This document shows positions 43,721 to 56,523 of a stretch of DNA of 64,000 bases, piece by piece. Under the pieces are notes generated by a model. That model saw only the letters and a program-made list of their open reading frames with translations. It was not told the DNA's origin and did not search any database. Source of the DNA: Bolinopsis microptera (lineage: Eukaryota > Ctenophora > Tentaculata > Lobata > Bolinopsidae). The stretch is taken from positions 16,773,919-16,837,918 of the forward strand of contig NC_087076.1 in NCBI RefSeq assembly GCF_026151205.1, given 5' to 3'. The first letter of the stretch is position 1, and each line of letters begins with the position of its first letter. The position numbers and the translations under genes are program-made.

Positions 43721-44340
43721 CAGAACCTCCCCCTTAAAAGTAAACAAATCTGCATCGCCTCCCAACGACAATCCAGATATATTAAGCAGCAGAGACAATC
43801 ATTTAAGGAGACTTCGATATCTATCAGGATCATGATTATACTGCCTGAGAACTCAGCACTTCAGGATGAAACATATAATATTTGGTTTTCTCGATTTCAT
43901 TCATATTTAGACAGAAGTCCGTGTAGATAATTGGTTATAGAATAATTGGATATAATTTTATGCGAAGTTGTGTCTGCGAAAATATACGTGTGAACTGGTC
44001 ATCCCGCAAATGCTGAAAAAGTAGATGTTACCTATCATAAAATAACCGCTCGCACCGTACAGTGTACACGACAGAGTTGTGACTGCGTTTACAAATTCTT
44101 TATCATATTGATGTGTTGCCATGGCAACCGAAACTCCATCGGAAGATCGGCCTGTAAGGCATAATCATGATAATACACAGTATCAAAACATTGCCATTGA
44201 TATCATAGCAACATTCCAGAGATTAGATTATGTGTGTGTAAGAAAATGTATGTTATAGTATTATACAGTCTGCTAGAACATTCCGTTTACACATGGTGGC
44301 CGATAACAACTTGTTTAATTTATCTCCGAATTACACACAA

Positions 44341-44613
44341 ATTTCTGAAAGTTTCGTAGACTTAAATCAATTACAGAGGGTGTGGCTATTGGCCAGCCCC
44401 TCTATTTCACTATTATGGTTGAAACTATAAGAATACAGATTATATTGTTACAGTGATTTTACAAAAGTCGAAACAGTAAACACCAATTTGTAGGATACTT
44501 TAAATCACACCAAAATTGGTCCCAGAATGCAATGAAATCTGATGGCGTCTTTTCAGTGAAAAAGAGGCCACACCCTCTGTAATTGATTAAAGTTTACGAG
44601 ACCTTTAGAAAAT
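44341..44613. mobile_element. Palindromic MITE, about 270 bp
   Basis: Imperfect inverted ends of about 45 bp: AATCAATTACAGAGGGTGTGG on the left and its complement near 44570-44590 on the right, extending outward through CGTAGACTT/AAGTTTACG to TTTCTGAAAG/CCTTTAGAAA. The core has no coding frame. A clear target duplication was not identified, so the superfamily is open. Confidence 0.7.
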
Positions 44614-44640
44614 GAGTTATATAACTTGCAACTTAAACTG

Positions 44641-44672
44641 AGATAAATTGAGTATTTATACTCAATTTATCT
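44641..44672. repeat. Perfect 14-bp hairpin
   Basis: AGATAAATTGAGTA, a TTTA loop, then the exact complement. It lies just after the MITE at 44341-44613. It may be a transposon remnant; no gene is close enough to call it a terminator. Confidence 0.7.
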
Positions 44673-47540
44673 TAGTTGCATGAGTAATATATATATACTC
44701 TCATTTTTTTAGAGCAAACGTAATTTAAATGGCTAAACACAATTCAATAAAATTTGGCTCGATCCGATTATCCAAACTATCAAATAAATGCGAAAATGAA
44801 CCTTCTTTTGAAAACAATGAACACAAATATGTTTCGATTTGACAAATTTCTCGAACCAGTGGTGGTAGTAAGTCATACCAGAACCAATTATTTCAATTGG
44901 GCACTCAGTGACTGAGCTATTAATGCCAACGTTTGCACACTGACTTTTGGCCCACCCTGTATATTTATAATATACGGCTGGAAAAAATGTAACTGGATAT
45001 CTGCCACAATGCTGCTATTATTAAGGTTAAAGTAACATTTAGCACATAAAGAAGTCTGGTTTGCTAGGTTTTAATTGGTCGTATAATAACAAATAAAAAT
45101 GAGTTAAGACTACAAAAACGGTCGATAGAACCTAATTATAATACCTGTATCGAGAACTCGACTTCAATGCACTGATAGCGTTGGTACTAACATTCTATCA
45201 AATTATGTCATATCTTGAGACTTGATAGCTGCCCGAAACAGTTTTGAGTCAACATTATCGTGATATTCTAGAAATTGAAACCAATTCTCAACTTTAAAAA
45301 AGCAGGTTTCAATAAATGCCATAGAATTAAATTCTACCTTTTTAAATTTTAAGAATTTGTTGATTTATTAAAATTCTGTCTCAATTAATATATAAGGGTA
45401 CATGCAATGTATTTCGACACGCACTGTAGACTCACTTATTGGATTCGTGCTAGATGCTGTGTACGTCACCCTCTTAACCACCTCTATGGCGAAGATGAGG
45501 ATGGTAAGTGCAAGTACAGTAATGTGAGGAGAGGATGGGTATCATTTAGCACATTTTTGCTGTAGGTGTAAAGTAGCTCTTAGTCAAGGAGTATATAAAT
45601 GACGGCACGACAAGGTTCTGCAACAGATCTCTGAACATGTTATCTTGTGAGCGCCGAGTGAACACTTATAAGAACAAGGCCAGCGATGTAAGACAGTATC
45701 ATTGACTTAGTCCATGCTGGGAGGAAAAAAGCAAGTACAGACGACCGAAAGGAGTCGTGGTTTGGGATCCTGAGTGGGTCTCGATATTGGATAGTGCTTT
45801 TATATATCGGACCTTATGATATTCTCAAGGTCACCAAGACGGCACAGTCTTATGGCGGGAGGTAACGGTACCATCTAAAGAGCAGATTGCTGAATCATAC
45901 AAGTAAAAACTCTACCGGTACAGCAGTCTTACAGCAGACTGAGATTCAAGCGAAAGAATTGTGCTGTTATAATTATGCGGTTAAAGTTCTAGCACCGGGA
46001 GTAGTTGTTCACGGTTTGGAGAGAGCTGAGTAGGCTAGTACGGGATAGAAGGGAAGAAGCAGCTCACTGTTCCAGATGGATCTACTTCTTATCAAGGAAG
46101 AAGGAGTGGTAGGTATAGTAAGGAAGATTGGAGCCTAAGAGTTAACTTAACATCTAGAGGTACCACAAACTTTATCTCGTCGCCGATTGCGAGCTTTAAC
46201 GGGTTTCCTCAAGTGACTCGATGGTTTAATTGTGACAAATCATGATACGAACTTTGATGAACCCATAATAGTATAGTGCAATAATACTATGATAGTATTC
46301 TCATAAGTTCTACCCTTGCAACCGAGTACAATGTACATACTAAGTGATATCAAGCTGCAATCTAAAATTTATTAATTGAATCTCAAAATAACTTCAAATT
46401 TTACCTAATAATTGCGACATCGTTGGAAGTGAGAAATAAAATACATTAAATTTTAATCCAATTCTGCGAGAGAAGATTTGCCCAGACAGCTGACAAGAAT
46501 GTATTACCATACTTCCTGTAAATGTGGTAGTTATTAGGTCATATCAAACTTGAAAATTATGTCAAAGTTTTTCTCAGTCTCTGGTGTCAATCACCAGTAG
46601 AGTGCCCAGCCGCACCAAAACAACCTGCGATTTTTACGTGGGAAACATCGTATAATACACATGCTATACACTCTAGTTTTATAGCAGCTACTGATATCAT
46701 GCGGCAGTATTAATAAGCATACAAATTCAGCGCAAAAAATTGTAAAGACGACACAAATTCATGCGGGATGTTAATAAATGTGTCCATGTTGAACTCAAAC
46801 TCCGACAGAATAATATTTCAAATCGGATATATTATAATTAATCAAATGGTATCTGCTCATGTTCCGTCTATATAAACTACAAAACTTAATAAATTAGTGA
46901 AGTTCTGAAACAAAGATCACGACTAGGTTTTATCAAAATTGAAAAGAAAACCGATCGAAGTGCACTAGAGATATAGTTTAAGTTTAAAGGGTCATCATTA
47001 CTAAAATCTCTTCCTAGCTCCTACTCCTAGCAATCAAGTTGTTAATCCTAGTTCTACACCTAAACAAGTACAAAATTACAGCCTTACATTTTGAAATTTT
47101 TCGATATCCAGCTCAACATAAGACTTCGATACCAATAATGCATAATGGGTACATACCGATGATCGGTGTTCGTAAATATTTGATTATTTATAGTATTGAA
47201 GTTTAAAATCTTCCTAATTATGTAAGAATAACAAAAGGAATCACGTACTAGTGTGCTGTTACGAAAAACAACTATTTAATAAAAATAAATTAACAGTATT
47301 CGAGTACAAAATTAAAAATACAAACTCCAACATAATCGACAGACAAACTCAATAAATGAAGATTTCGTCGTGAAACGAGCTATATATACAGCTATAACGT
47401 AGCGCTCGACTCCAGTCTGAACCAAAATTAAGTCGCGTTCGTAGGAAATTGACCACCAGCTGCTGGTGGTTCGAATGTTGGTTTGCACACTACTGTGGTT
47501 GCGAGAAGCATTATTTGATGCGCGCGCGACCCAGTAGTGC
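44673..47540. other. Non-coding DNA
   Basis: No gene recognised. At 44945-44963 the words TTTTGGCCCACCCTGTATA resemble the right end of a Tc1/mariner-type MITE such as 7800-8405, but no left partner was found. Confidence 0.4.
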
Positions 47541-47544
47541 ATCG

Positions 47545-48110
47545 CGCTACAACCCTAACCATAACCCGAGCCCTAAACAATCGAATTCATGGTTTACTAG
47601 CATGTCACGTGACCAAATCGGTGTTTTGCCCATAACTTGATTGACGATGTCAATCTGTCGAGATCGTTGCTTTGCAAAGCAGAGCAACAATCGACGAAGC
47701 AAGAATGCTAGTTTGCGCGGCCGCGCGTCGAAGCGGTGAAGTCCTCCAACCCATAACTTTCTTGTCATACGTTGTATGACCCGCTGCGCACGAAGTGCGC
47801 GGCTCCCCCTATAGTGAAGCGACAGTGGGGGTCACCACGTGATACAATAACTCTCCAGGGAAGCATTTTTACCCTACGTCATGGGGATGATTCGGAATCA
47901 TACCCTAAGGGCCTTTTCACAAGAATTTTCTTAAAATTTGGGCGATCGATTTAGTAGGAGCGAGGGGAGGACCATTAATGTAAATATTTTTTGTTGTTGC
48001 CAATACTGAAATTGTCATTAATGGTTAACGGATGATACTCGTAAAATATTTGTTTCGAGTCCAACTCGGCGCGCGTCCTGGTAGGTTATAAACCTACAAA
48101 TTAATGATCA
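47545..48110 (-). repeat. Dispersed telomere-motif repeat and hairpin repeat
   Basis: CCCTAACCATAACCCGAGCC and CAATCGAATTCATG at 47553-47590, GTCACGTGACC at 47606, and CTCCAGGGAAGCATTTTTACC through AGGGCCTTTTCACAAGAATT at 47850-47930 are the complement of 63755-63960. The segment 48025-48105 is an inverted copy of the hairpin repeat at 3358-3475. CATACGTTGTATGACCCGC is at 47768. Confidence 0.75.
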
Positions 48111-49736
48111 TTAATGGTCAACAATTCTAAACAAATTCTAATAAAGTTCATCACCGAAACTGTCCGAGGATTTTAAAATATTGAACAATTCTTAAAGTAT
48201 ATCGTGTGTGCGGCCGCCAGAGTCTTTTTTAAGGGGCCATCTACTCAGGACGTCTGCCATAATCGCAGATTTTCAGACCACCCCCCCTCCCCTGTCCGGG
48301 TGTGTCCGGATTTCCAGCTACTCTTAAGAGTACAAATAAAACCAACTCAAATTCATTGTTTAACACAGTTACATTCAAGTACTCGTTCAAAATACCTGAG
48401 GGATCTAAATGCTAAACTAACAGAGTAATTAGTGTAGAGTTGAAATAAATGGGACTTTTTCGTTAATTCTGCCAAAATTTCCGGACGTCCGGATTTTCAG
48501 AAACCACCCCCCTCCCCCTCTCCAGATTTGTCCGAAATTCCAAAACCACCCCCCCCCCCTCCCTACTTGCCGGACGACCTAAGTAGATTAAAACTTCTAC
48601 TTTATAGGCTCAGCTATGTCATATATTTCGAATGCTAGTCCAGTTATCGCCCTTTTGTAATACCTTGTTGTGACTTGCCTAGTTGAAAATTTTAAATTTA
48701 GACAGAATCTTTAACAACCAATAACCACCGTTTATGCCAATCTGTATTATAAAGCAGGAACACAATTGTATTGGTGCCACCAATTTTTCGCCGCATATGG
48801 AGACTCGCATTTTCTAGTATCCTAATATAAAGATGTAATGTATTTATGACAAATGTCATAGTAGATAAGTCTTCTTACAGTCTCAAGGACTGACTCGTAC
48901 AACTTATTATGTACTAGAAAGCCTACAGTGGTAATGTAACAGGGAGGAAGCTAGTAGTATTCTTTGAAAAAAGGTTTAATCGCATCCAAAAATATCCATT
49001 CCAACCGAACATATAGCCAATTTAAATGTATAGTAAAACACTTTAACACAAGGTAATTATCACAAAACTGATCAAAATGCCACTTACTTCCAACAATCAT
49101 TGCACACATAAATACAACAATAATCTTTAGAATTATAGTCAGTGAGCGCTAACACCCAACAAGTCATCTTTTGATGAAAAATCGTTGAAATGGAGATTTG
49201 CTATCAAATCATGTGGTGATATCTTTGCATTTGGAATGTATGCTATTTTTGTTCAAAAATAAGTGCAAAGTAACAAATTTTGAGTTTCGAGCAGTAAGTA
49301 TAACGATTTCATTTTGATAATCTAGATGGTGAAGATTTTGAATAAAATGTCAACACATTTGGTGAAAATTTCAGTAGAATATTATAAAACTGTTACGTAG
49401 ACGTGGAATCAGCTCATCTTCAAACACGTGCATCTTCTCTTTAGTGAGTAGATAAATCTCAATAGTTTGCTACCATTTATCACCAAAATCTAATTGGTTA
49501 TTATGAATTACTGAAACTCATGTGTTTGATAGTTGTGTAAGATCATGGAGCTTCTTGATGTATTTGTCAAATCGATTAGCTCCGACACTCATTATAGTCA
49601 GCTAACATTGTTTCAGTTATGATGCATTCATTGCGTCTAAATCCTGCAGAGACTGCTTCTTGAACTAGAAAACATATTTTTTCTTTGATTCTTAAATTGT
49701 TTGTTATTTATATTACTGGTTATAACCTTAGTTATC
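48111..49736. other. Intergenic DNA upstream of HSDL2
   Basis: No gene recognised. C-rich words (CCACCCCCCCTCCCC and TCCGGAC) repeat at 48280-48300 and 48500-48570. The HSDL2 promoter should lie in the last few hundred bases, but no specific motif is called. Confidence 0.4.
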
Positions 49737-52700
49737 ATGCTTGCTGGGCGTACAATATTCATATCTGGAGCATCTAGAGGGATTGGTGAGGCTATTGCAG
49801 TCAAGTGTGCCCGTGATGGTGCAAATGTTGCAATTGCCGCTAAAACAGCAGAACCACACCCTAAACTTCCTGGGACAATCTATACTGTTGCTGAAAAAAT
49901 AGAAGCAGCAGGTGGCAAAGCATTGCCTTGTTTGGTAGATATAAGGTTGGTAAATCTTTTTAATTAGACACTGAGCTATTCTAATTTTATAACCCATGCA
50001 CTTCTTTTAAGCTGTCTTAATTTGTCCATAGAAATTAGAAATGGCTAGATCTCGAGTAAACGTTAACTTGTTGGGCAAGTTGACTCATTCTTACATTATT
50101 TTCATCGTCATATACCACTTTTCAGGGATGAGCATGCAGTGAAAAAAGCGGTACAGGAAACAGTTGATAAGTTTGGTGGTATTGACATTTGCATCAACAA
50201 TGCCAGTGCTATTTCTCTCACCGGAACAGCAGAAACTCCCATGAAAAGGTTAATTTTAAGCATGATATCAATTTTTCTGTTGAAATATTTATTTGTACAC
50301 TGCATACACTATGCTGTATTTTATAAATGCTAAACTTACTCATGCCTGAACAAAATTAATTATGTTGATCCAACATTATAATATTCATATTAACACTTAG
50401 ACACTCTTCTAACAGGTTCGATTTAATGATGGGAATCAACACTCGCGGGACCTACGCGGTTACACAAGCCTGCCTTCCGTATCTAAAGAAAAGTACACAC
50501 GCTCACGTGCTCAATAATGCTCCCCCTCTTAATATGAGTCCTATTTGGTTTAAAAACCATGTTGCCTACACAATGGCTAAGTACGGGATGAGTATGTGTG
50601 TTCTTGGTATGGCTGAGGAGTTTAGAGATTACAAAATAGGTAAGATTACTGTGCTCTTTTGTTAGCAAGTTATTAAGTTCGACTCTGTGTACATACTGAA
50701 TTGTTATTGTTGAGTTGCTCCAGCTCTTGCATTGTTGCACTGTTTCTACTAAGGGATAGTTCACGTATAACATATAAATTATAAGCCATTTTGTGATAGA
50801 TTACTAATATGCACATTTAACAAGCTTAATTATTTGTAAGACGTGTGCCTAGGTCCTGGGACGTATATCAAGTTAACAGTTTGATTATCTATAGGTGTAA
50901 ACGCAATATGGCCAGCAACAGCCATAGCAACGGCAGCTGTAGACATGTTGGGTGGAGATGCGATGATGAACTCCTCCAGAACTCCGGCTATCATGGCCGA
51001 CGCTGCGTATGCTATGTTGTGCCGCGATCCAGCAAAGTTCACTGCTAATTTCTGTATAGATGAGGAGGTACACATTCAACAATCCATCTTATCCATATGT
51101 GTTTCTTCCAAACAGAATCGGCATTAACACAGAAATACTTCGTTGATCGTTCATAATGATAACTTTAAAATTTAGAAATAGAATCATACGAAATGATACA
51201 ATTAAACAATTGATTTCAATCAGATAATGAAAGAAGAAGGAGTGACAGATTTGGATCAATATGCCCATTGTCCAGGAACACCTTTATCACCAGACTTCTT
51301 CATTGGTGATAGCTACCCAGTCCCTGACCCTGAAACTGTAAATTACAATTCTTTTTTTCTCAGTTTAGAGTACATTGTTTATAGCTTTAAAAGCTATTCC
51401 GGATTTGGAATCATCTCCATTCCGCCACTTAAGTCCTCCAGGCAGTTTCTTTGAAGTTTGCTTTAGGTAATAAGAATCTCTGGTTGTAATTCAAATATTT
51501 TCTCAGGGTGTCTCCTTGGGGCAGAAGTCTGCTGGTGGAATAGGAGCAATGATGGACAAATTCAGACCACTCCTAACCCCAGAAGTCATGCATAAAACAA
51601 ATATTGTTTTTGCGTTGAATTTCGGAGAAGGAGAAAATTGGACCTTCGACATGAAAGATAAAGGTTTTGGTTTAATCTATTTTTCCTTCCTGTAGTATAA
51701 TTTAGGTATTCATATCACTAAAATCCGTATTTCAGTGGTCGTGATGGCACTGCACGTTCCCGTATTTATCTTGGATAAATTGGTTCCACAAAATGCATAG
51801 TAATATTTTAGAACTGCTTTAAAGTCTAACTAATTAGTAGTATAGTTTATTACAATTAAAATCAACGTTGTTTCTTACTAATTGGGCGCCTTCCACAATT
51901 AAATCTCCCATTGTGGCCGTTACAATTTCCCCCTTTCCCGACTTCTTTGTTTTATGGTAGCGTTCCTTAATTAGTAATTACCATGGTTAACAAAGAGCTG
52001 GCATGTTAGGTAATTAGGTAATTAGCTACCTGGTAAGTTTAGTTGCCCTCCAACTGGAGAGGCCCTCTCTGCGGCACATACTTCACATAGTTTAATAGTG
52101 AGTCCGAGTAACAATGTTTTAAACGTGTGATATTTTTTATAATAAGTCAGTTTTATACGACCATTTTAAATTCCTCTTTAATCTTCAAGACTTATAAAAA
52201 ACCAGACCATCCCTTCTTATATTGTGATGATTAAAACCTGTAATCCGATGTTCGGTAAAATGTTCGAGTTATCGATTATTAATTATACAGACTTGTAACT
52301 ATTTATTCATAAGAGCTTTCTATTTCTGTTTTGTAAGGTGAGATAGAACACTTGACCTCGAGATCCTTCTTCTGTCACTTGGCCACTCACCACTTACGTC
52401 TTTACTTCGGTTAACTAGCTGCCATGATATATTAGTTAGAAATCATGCTAAGGCTAATAAGAACGTTTACTCCCGGCTTAGCTACACGGGTGTGGCTACC
52501 CTGTAATTAAAACTTAAGGATATGCAACTCTGATCTTCTCGTCATGACACTACCTCTTAATTGTAATTGGATAATTAATCAACACATCACCCAGGCACCA
52601 TCTCTAACAACGACGACACTCCAGCTGATGTGACTTTCCAAATGACGGAGGAAGTATTTCTCAAGATAGTCAAGGGAGAGATACAGTCTACAGCCGCCTT

Positions 52701-52788
52701 CATGTCTGGTCAGATGAAAATATCTGGTAACCTGATGCAGGCTATGCAGTTAGAAGGTCTCTTCAAGCAGATGAGAACGAAGCTTTGA
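49737..52788 (+). CDS. HSDL2: Hydroxysteroid dehydrogenase-like protein 2, seven exons
   Basis: Peroxisomal-type short-chain dehydrogenase fused to a sterol-carrier (SCP2) domain, thought to act in lipid metabolism. Exons 49737-49945, 50126-50248, 50416-50639, 50895-51067, 51224-51337, 51507-51663 and 52595-52788 total 1194 bp, giving 397 residues in one frame (the human protein is slightly longer). N-terminal Rossmann motif ISGASRGIGEAI, KTAEPHPKLPGTIY, NNASAISL, the catalytic YTMAKYG, and MLGG; the C-terminal SCP2 part includes the SGQMKISGNLMQAMQLEGLF segment. The last residues, RTKL, could be a weak peroxisomal targeting signal. The position aligned with the usual catalytic Ser appears to be Ala (NNAPPLN). 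The start is the ATG whose next residues LAGR match the family. Confidence 0.93.
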
Positions 52789-53409
52789 AATGGGTCAAAC
52801 ATCGGACTTATTTGGAAATAAGACAGTTATTGATTTAGCTGTTTCATGTCCTAATGTGATTGGCAGAATGATAGCTGCTTTTAATTAAGATTATAAATAT
52901 ATGTTTATCAAACCGAATCTTACTTGAGGAAAAGGAGTTGATGACCCCTACTCCAGAGTTCAGAGGAATTTGTGATTTGGAATATTTTGCTAAGTAATGT
53001 GGGTTAAACACACTTTCTACCCTTATTAAGATTCTGTTTTATAGAATTGAATCACAATTAATAAACTTTAAATGTTTTATGTTTTTGTAGTTTAGCTTAG
53101 TTTTTCATTGAAGTATTAATTTATTAAGATTGATGATATTTGCACCTTTTCATGACATCCCCTCTCTATAACAAGCTGTTACCTACAATCTAACAGTAAT
53201 GAGCATCATTACAGTGTCCTCCTATTTATAATGTTATATAACATTAACAATTAACATTAACATCTATTCAAATAATATCAGTCTATACGTTTAATTTGTG
53301 AAACCAATTTATATTTTTAGCGTTTCATTGTAACACTTGTGGTATACAAATTTAAAAGGCCTCTATTCATTGTAGATTCTTCTTAAGAAAATTCCATGAA
53401 TTTCTAAAA
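52789..53409. other. HSDL2 3' flank
   Basis: AT-rich, with AATAAA-type words near 53058 that could serve polyadenylation. No other feature seen. Confidence 0.45.
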
Positions 53410-54312
53410 ATGATGCTCTTCAAAATTTCTAATATGTGGTTTTTACCTACGTTTCATGAACATGGTATAAGATTGAAGATGAACTTTAGTGACAATTTAA
53501 AAACATTTCAGGTAGGTAATAGTATGTCTATCAGTAATGATAATTCAGTAGAGAAAGTAAAACTAGAAGCTATCTCAGATACAAACAGAGAAACTGAGAC
53601 AACGAATCCGGACACTCACATTACAGACTATCAGTCAGATGATCTTGATAAAAATATAATCAGCAGCGACAAGACAAACAAGAATGTACCAGAAGATATC
53701 TCGATCAGTGCTATTTCCCCAGATCCTGTCAGATACAACACTTTACCCTACATTGGGTTCAGAAGTCCCGTTAAAGGGGGAAGGAAAGTGTTAGGAAACA
53801 TAGTATCAGTAATCATTCTTATCGTCTCAGTCGTCTACACTGTCACATCTATCATTTATTATTCGGACCCTCCAGACCCCATATCAAAAGGTCTCCTTAA
53901 CGCTCTAAAAGAGATCCTCTGTTTTATTCTCGCTGTCCTGTTAGTGTTTTCTAGGTTCTTTCCTCTAAGAAACAGAGAAAATGTGGTGTTAAAACTAATC
54001 GGTAAAAACAGAGAGGCTGTTAGTTTGGTACTGGGAGCAGTGGGTGCCATAGTGCACTTCTATACGCTAATTAGGTGGTACGTTCAAGAGGGCAGAGTGT
54101 ATGTTTGGTACTCAGATAACGGTCTGACCTACACTCTTAACTGGGACGTTAAGCTCATCATGACCACCGTTCTTGTTGGTTTCATCCTTAACTTTGTTGA
54201 GTTTTCTCTCATGTTACTGACAAAAATGCGGCCCAAATACCAGGACCTTAACCCACATCTAACTGTTTTTATTGAACAGCAAAAGTTATTAGAGCGAGAT
54301 GCTACAGCTTGA
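53410..54312 (+). CDS. Uncharacterised four-transmembrane protein
   Basis: 300-codon open frame. The first 100-120 residues are polar and Ser/Asp/Asn-rich. Four hydrophobic segments follow, at about 129-151, 167-184, 202-223 and 246-272, and a short polar tail. Between TM1 and TM2 is SDPPDPISKGLLNALKEI; after TM3 comes a Tyr-rich loop (YVWYSDNGLTYTLNWD). I do not recognise the family. The start is unsure: ATGs occur at codons 1, 2, 9, 24 and 39, and an acceptor-like TTTCAG lies just before codon 35, so the polar N-terminus could begin in another exon. It lies same-strand after HSDL2 with 0.6 kb between. Confidence 0.7.
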   Translation: MMLFKISNMWFLPTFHEHGIRLKMNFSDNLKTFQVGNSMSISNDNSVEKVKLEAISDTNRETETTNPDTHITDYQSDDLDKNIISSDKTNKNVPEDISISAISPDPVRYNTLPYIGFRSPVKGGRKVLGNIVSVIILIVSVVYTVTSIIYYSDPPDPISKGLLNALKEILCFILAVLLVFSRFFPLRNRENVVLKLIGKNREAVSLVLGAVGAIVHFYTLIRWYVQEGRVYVWYSDNGLTYTLNWDVKLIMTTVLVGFILNFVEFSLMLLTKMRPKYQDLNPHLTVFIEQQKLLERDATA

Positions 54313-54339
54313 TTTATTAAGGGACCGTTCACATATTAC

Positions 54340-54497
54340 GTAATCACTTTTAAGCCAATTTTTAACCCCCCCCCCCGGCCCCCCTCCGTAATCAGTTTTA
54401 CACATAGCTATTGTGTCCAAATTACAATAGCGTAGTCAATTGGAAACCCCTCTCCCCCTCGGCTGATAACGTAATATGCGAACAACCCCTATTACTA
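54340..54497. mobile_element. Short MITE with GTTCACATATTACGTAA-type ends
   Basis: Left end AGGGACCGTTCACATATTAC and right end the complement of a close relative (ACGTAATATGCGAACAACCC). The core is C-rich (CCCCCCCCCCCGGCCCCCC). Related ends flank the poly-C run at 29397-29574. The family is not named and no clear target duplication is visible. Confidence 0.65.
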
Positions 54498-55170
54498 AGC
54501 TTTGTTTTCATTGCATGTTTTATATGGTTTGTTTATCTTTATAGTAGTTATTGATTTAGGGTTTGAATATATAGTATGTGTTGCAGTAGCAGGAATTTGT
54601 CCAACTCTAAAGTGGTGTCAAGAGACAACAATATTTATTCAATTATTTCACAAATTTCGGGACCGAAAGTTAGATGTCAAATTTCTACTTTCTGTTTCAT
54701 TCTGTTAAGAGAACTAATTATTTTGCATGTAATATATGTAAATAAATACTGTTAATATTATTGTACTTGCTTTGATATTGATATGTTATCTGCAATTTCT
54801 TGGACACTTGGAGTTTTACTTATCATTTTGACTACTAGTTGGTCCCTGAAACGTTTTCATGCAAGCGACAGATTTTCCCAAATGTAGGCAACAACTTTTT
54901 GATAATGACTCCTTAGGGTGGTCAAATTTCAAAATAACTTAACAAAAACCAGATTTTGTATCACTCATGTTTTTCCCTTCAAGCGTAAATTCGCATTTTC
55001 TTTGATAATCGATTATAAAATATTCTAGACACCCATAGTAAAAGGCGAGTTTTAATTAAATAAGACGGAGTACCATAATATCTTATTTATTACCCAGGTT
55101 AAGTAAAGGATCTTAACTTGCCAGACTTAATTTAACTCTGTATATCAAATGAACAACTACAGATTCACGA
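54498..55170. other. Intergenic, no feature seen
   Basis: AT-rich DNA between the four-TM gene and the acetyltransferase gene. The 68-codon frame at 54502-54708 has a hydrophobic start but no other support. Confidence 0.4.
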
Positions 55171-55470
55171 ATGTCTGATACAAGCGCAGTCGAGGAAGCA
55201 ATAACTCATGAAGAGAACAAATTCTCGTTCAACGATCCAGAAGTTTCTCGAAACCCCGCCTTTTTAGAGTACTCAATAACAGACAATGTTCTGGACATGC
55301 TGCACACGTTCTGTCCGCCCGCCATGAGGGGGCGAGGTGTGGCTGGAGCCCTGGTGAAAGTGGGGCTGAAACACGCTGCTTCAAGGAACCTTAAAGTGAA
55401 ACTTACCTGCTGGTACACTGCTGACTTTGTGAAAAAGTACGGAACTTTTGGAAGCAAGATAGCCCCGTGA
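55171..55470 (+). CDS. NATD1-like small GNAT acetyltransferase
   Basis: Single-exon 99-residue protein of the short acetyltransferase group (YjdJ/NATD1 type). The acetyl-CoA loop RGRGVAGALVKVGL is at residues 53-66 and the family-typical LTCWYTADFVKKY at 78-90. The LEYSITDNVLDMLHTFCPP strand matches the position where relatives have a tyrosine-rich strand and HT-x-V-P. Length agrees with the family (about 95-115). Substrate unknown. Upstream TGA/TAA codons and an ATG at 55171 support this start. Confidence 0.88.
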   Translation: MSDTSAVEEAITHEENKFSFNDPEVSRNPAFLEYSITDNVLDMLHTFCPPAMRGRGVAGALVKVGLKHAASRNLKVKLTCWYTADFVKKYGTFGSKIAP

Positions 55471-56523
55471 GAAGGGGAATTGGTTTACTTCAGTCATTGT
55501 AGCATGGTATTACATTGTGTACACTTAGTGGCTGAGCCAGCATGGTATTCCGCATGGGGTTATGAAATATCTAAAGAAATAAAGAAAGAAAGATATAAAG
55601 GTGTGCTCCGTTGCTAATTAGTAATTGAGTCTTGAGACCCCATTACAGTTCAATTAAGCTACGAAAGAACATATTAACAGGACATCCAACACTCTTAAAT
55701 TGCGGGCGTTCTATTTTAATGAGACAAGTTCATTATTATAACACGATGTATTACACTGCTTTTACGTGCTCTAATAATAGCGAGCTTAGTTCTTTTGTTC
55801 CACCTCATGTAGTTAAATCATTAACTAACGACACATTCCTAGTAAATGAGAGTCACTCCAATCACGTTTTGGACATTTCACATCGAACTTTAAGTCGTCA
55901 TTAGATCACCTCGACTTTCTGGAGAGGGTATTATATTCTGTTACATTAAAACCATTGTTTTAGCAGCATGATACGGTGATTACACTTCCTCCTGACTGAT
56001 GCTTTGTTCTCCTCTACCGTTATGACAGTTGACACACCGCTTTATGTAGACCGTTTTGTACTTCGTTTTCTGTATACTGACTAGTTTACGTTATGTATTC
56101 AGATAGAATGTTATTTTTATTTCAGATATTGTGTGCTCGAAACTAAATGAGTTATTGGATGTTACATTATAACGTGATCACAACTTGTTTTATTCTGAGT
56201 GCGAATTTGCTATTTTGTATTTTATGTAGTGCTTCACATTAATTTTACTAGCAGCGCAGTGCCTGCCTTACGGTCTGAGGACTGTACCGTAGTATATAAT
56301 TTCAACAAATATTAGGTACACTGTGGACTGTAAGACGTATGCCTTCTCTTCGAATTTTAAACACATCAATATTTACAGGTAGATTGACATACAACATCAT
56401 TTTAAACTCGAATCATCAAATTCCTGGAATAAATTTCAAGTAACTTTCAAATTCAGACAATTAAACAATGTTTTAACAATGTGTTTCACTCTAACCAGTA
56501 ACCGAAACTATTTGCAGTGTAGG
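55471..56523. other. Intergenic, no feature seen
   Basis: AT-rich DNA with an AATAAAG word near 55578 that could serve the acetyltransferase mRNA. Short open frames are unsupported. Confidence 0.4.

Noticed and set aside
44945-44963. Second Tc1/mariner-type MITE
   Set aside because: Only one end is present; no inverted partner within about 1 kb.
47449-47480. GGTTCGAAT word as part of a tRNA gene
   Set aside because: No acceptor or anticodon stem could be paired around it; no tRNA or rRNA gene was found anywhere in the window.
55632-55904. 90-codon frame downstream of the acetyltransferase
   Set aside because: No family features, no clear splice context and AT-rich composition like the surrounding intergenic DNA.
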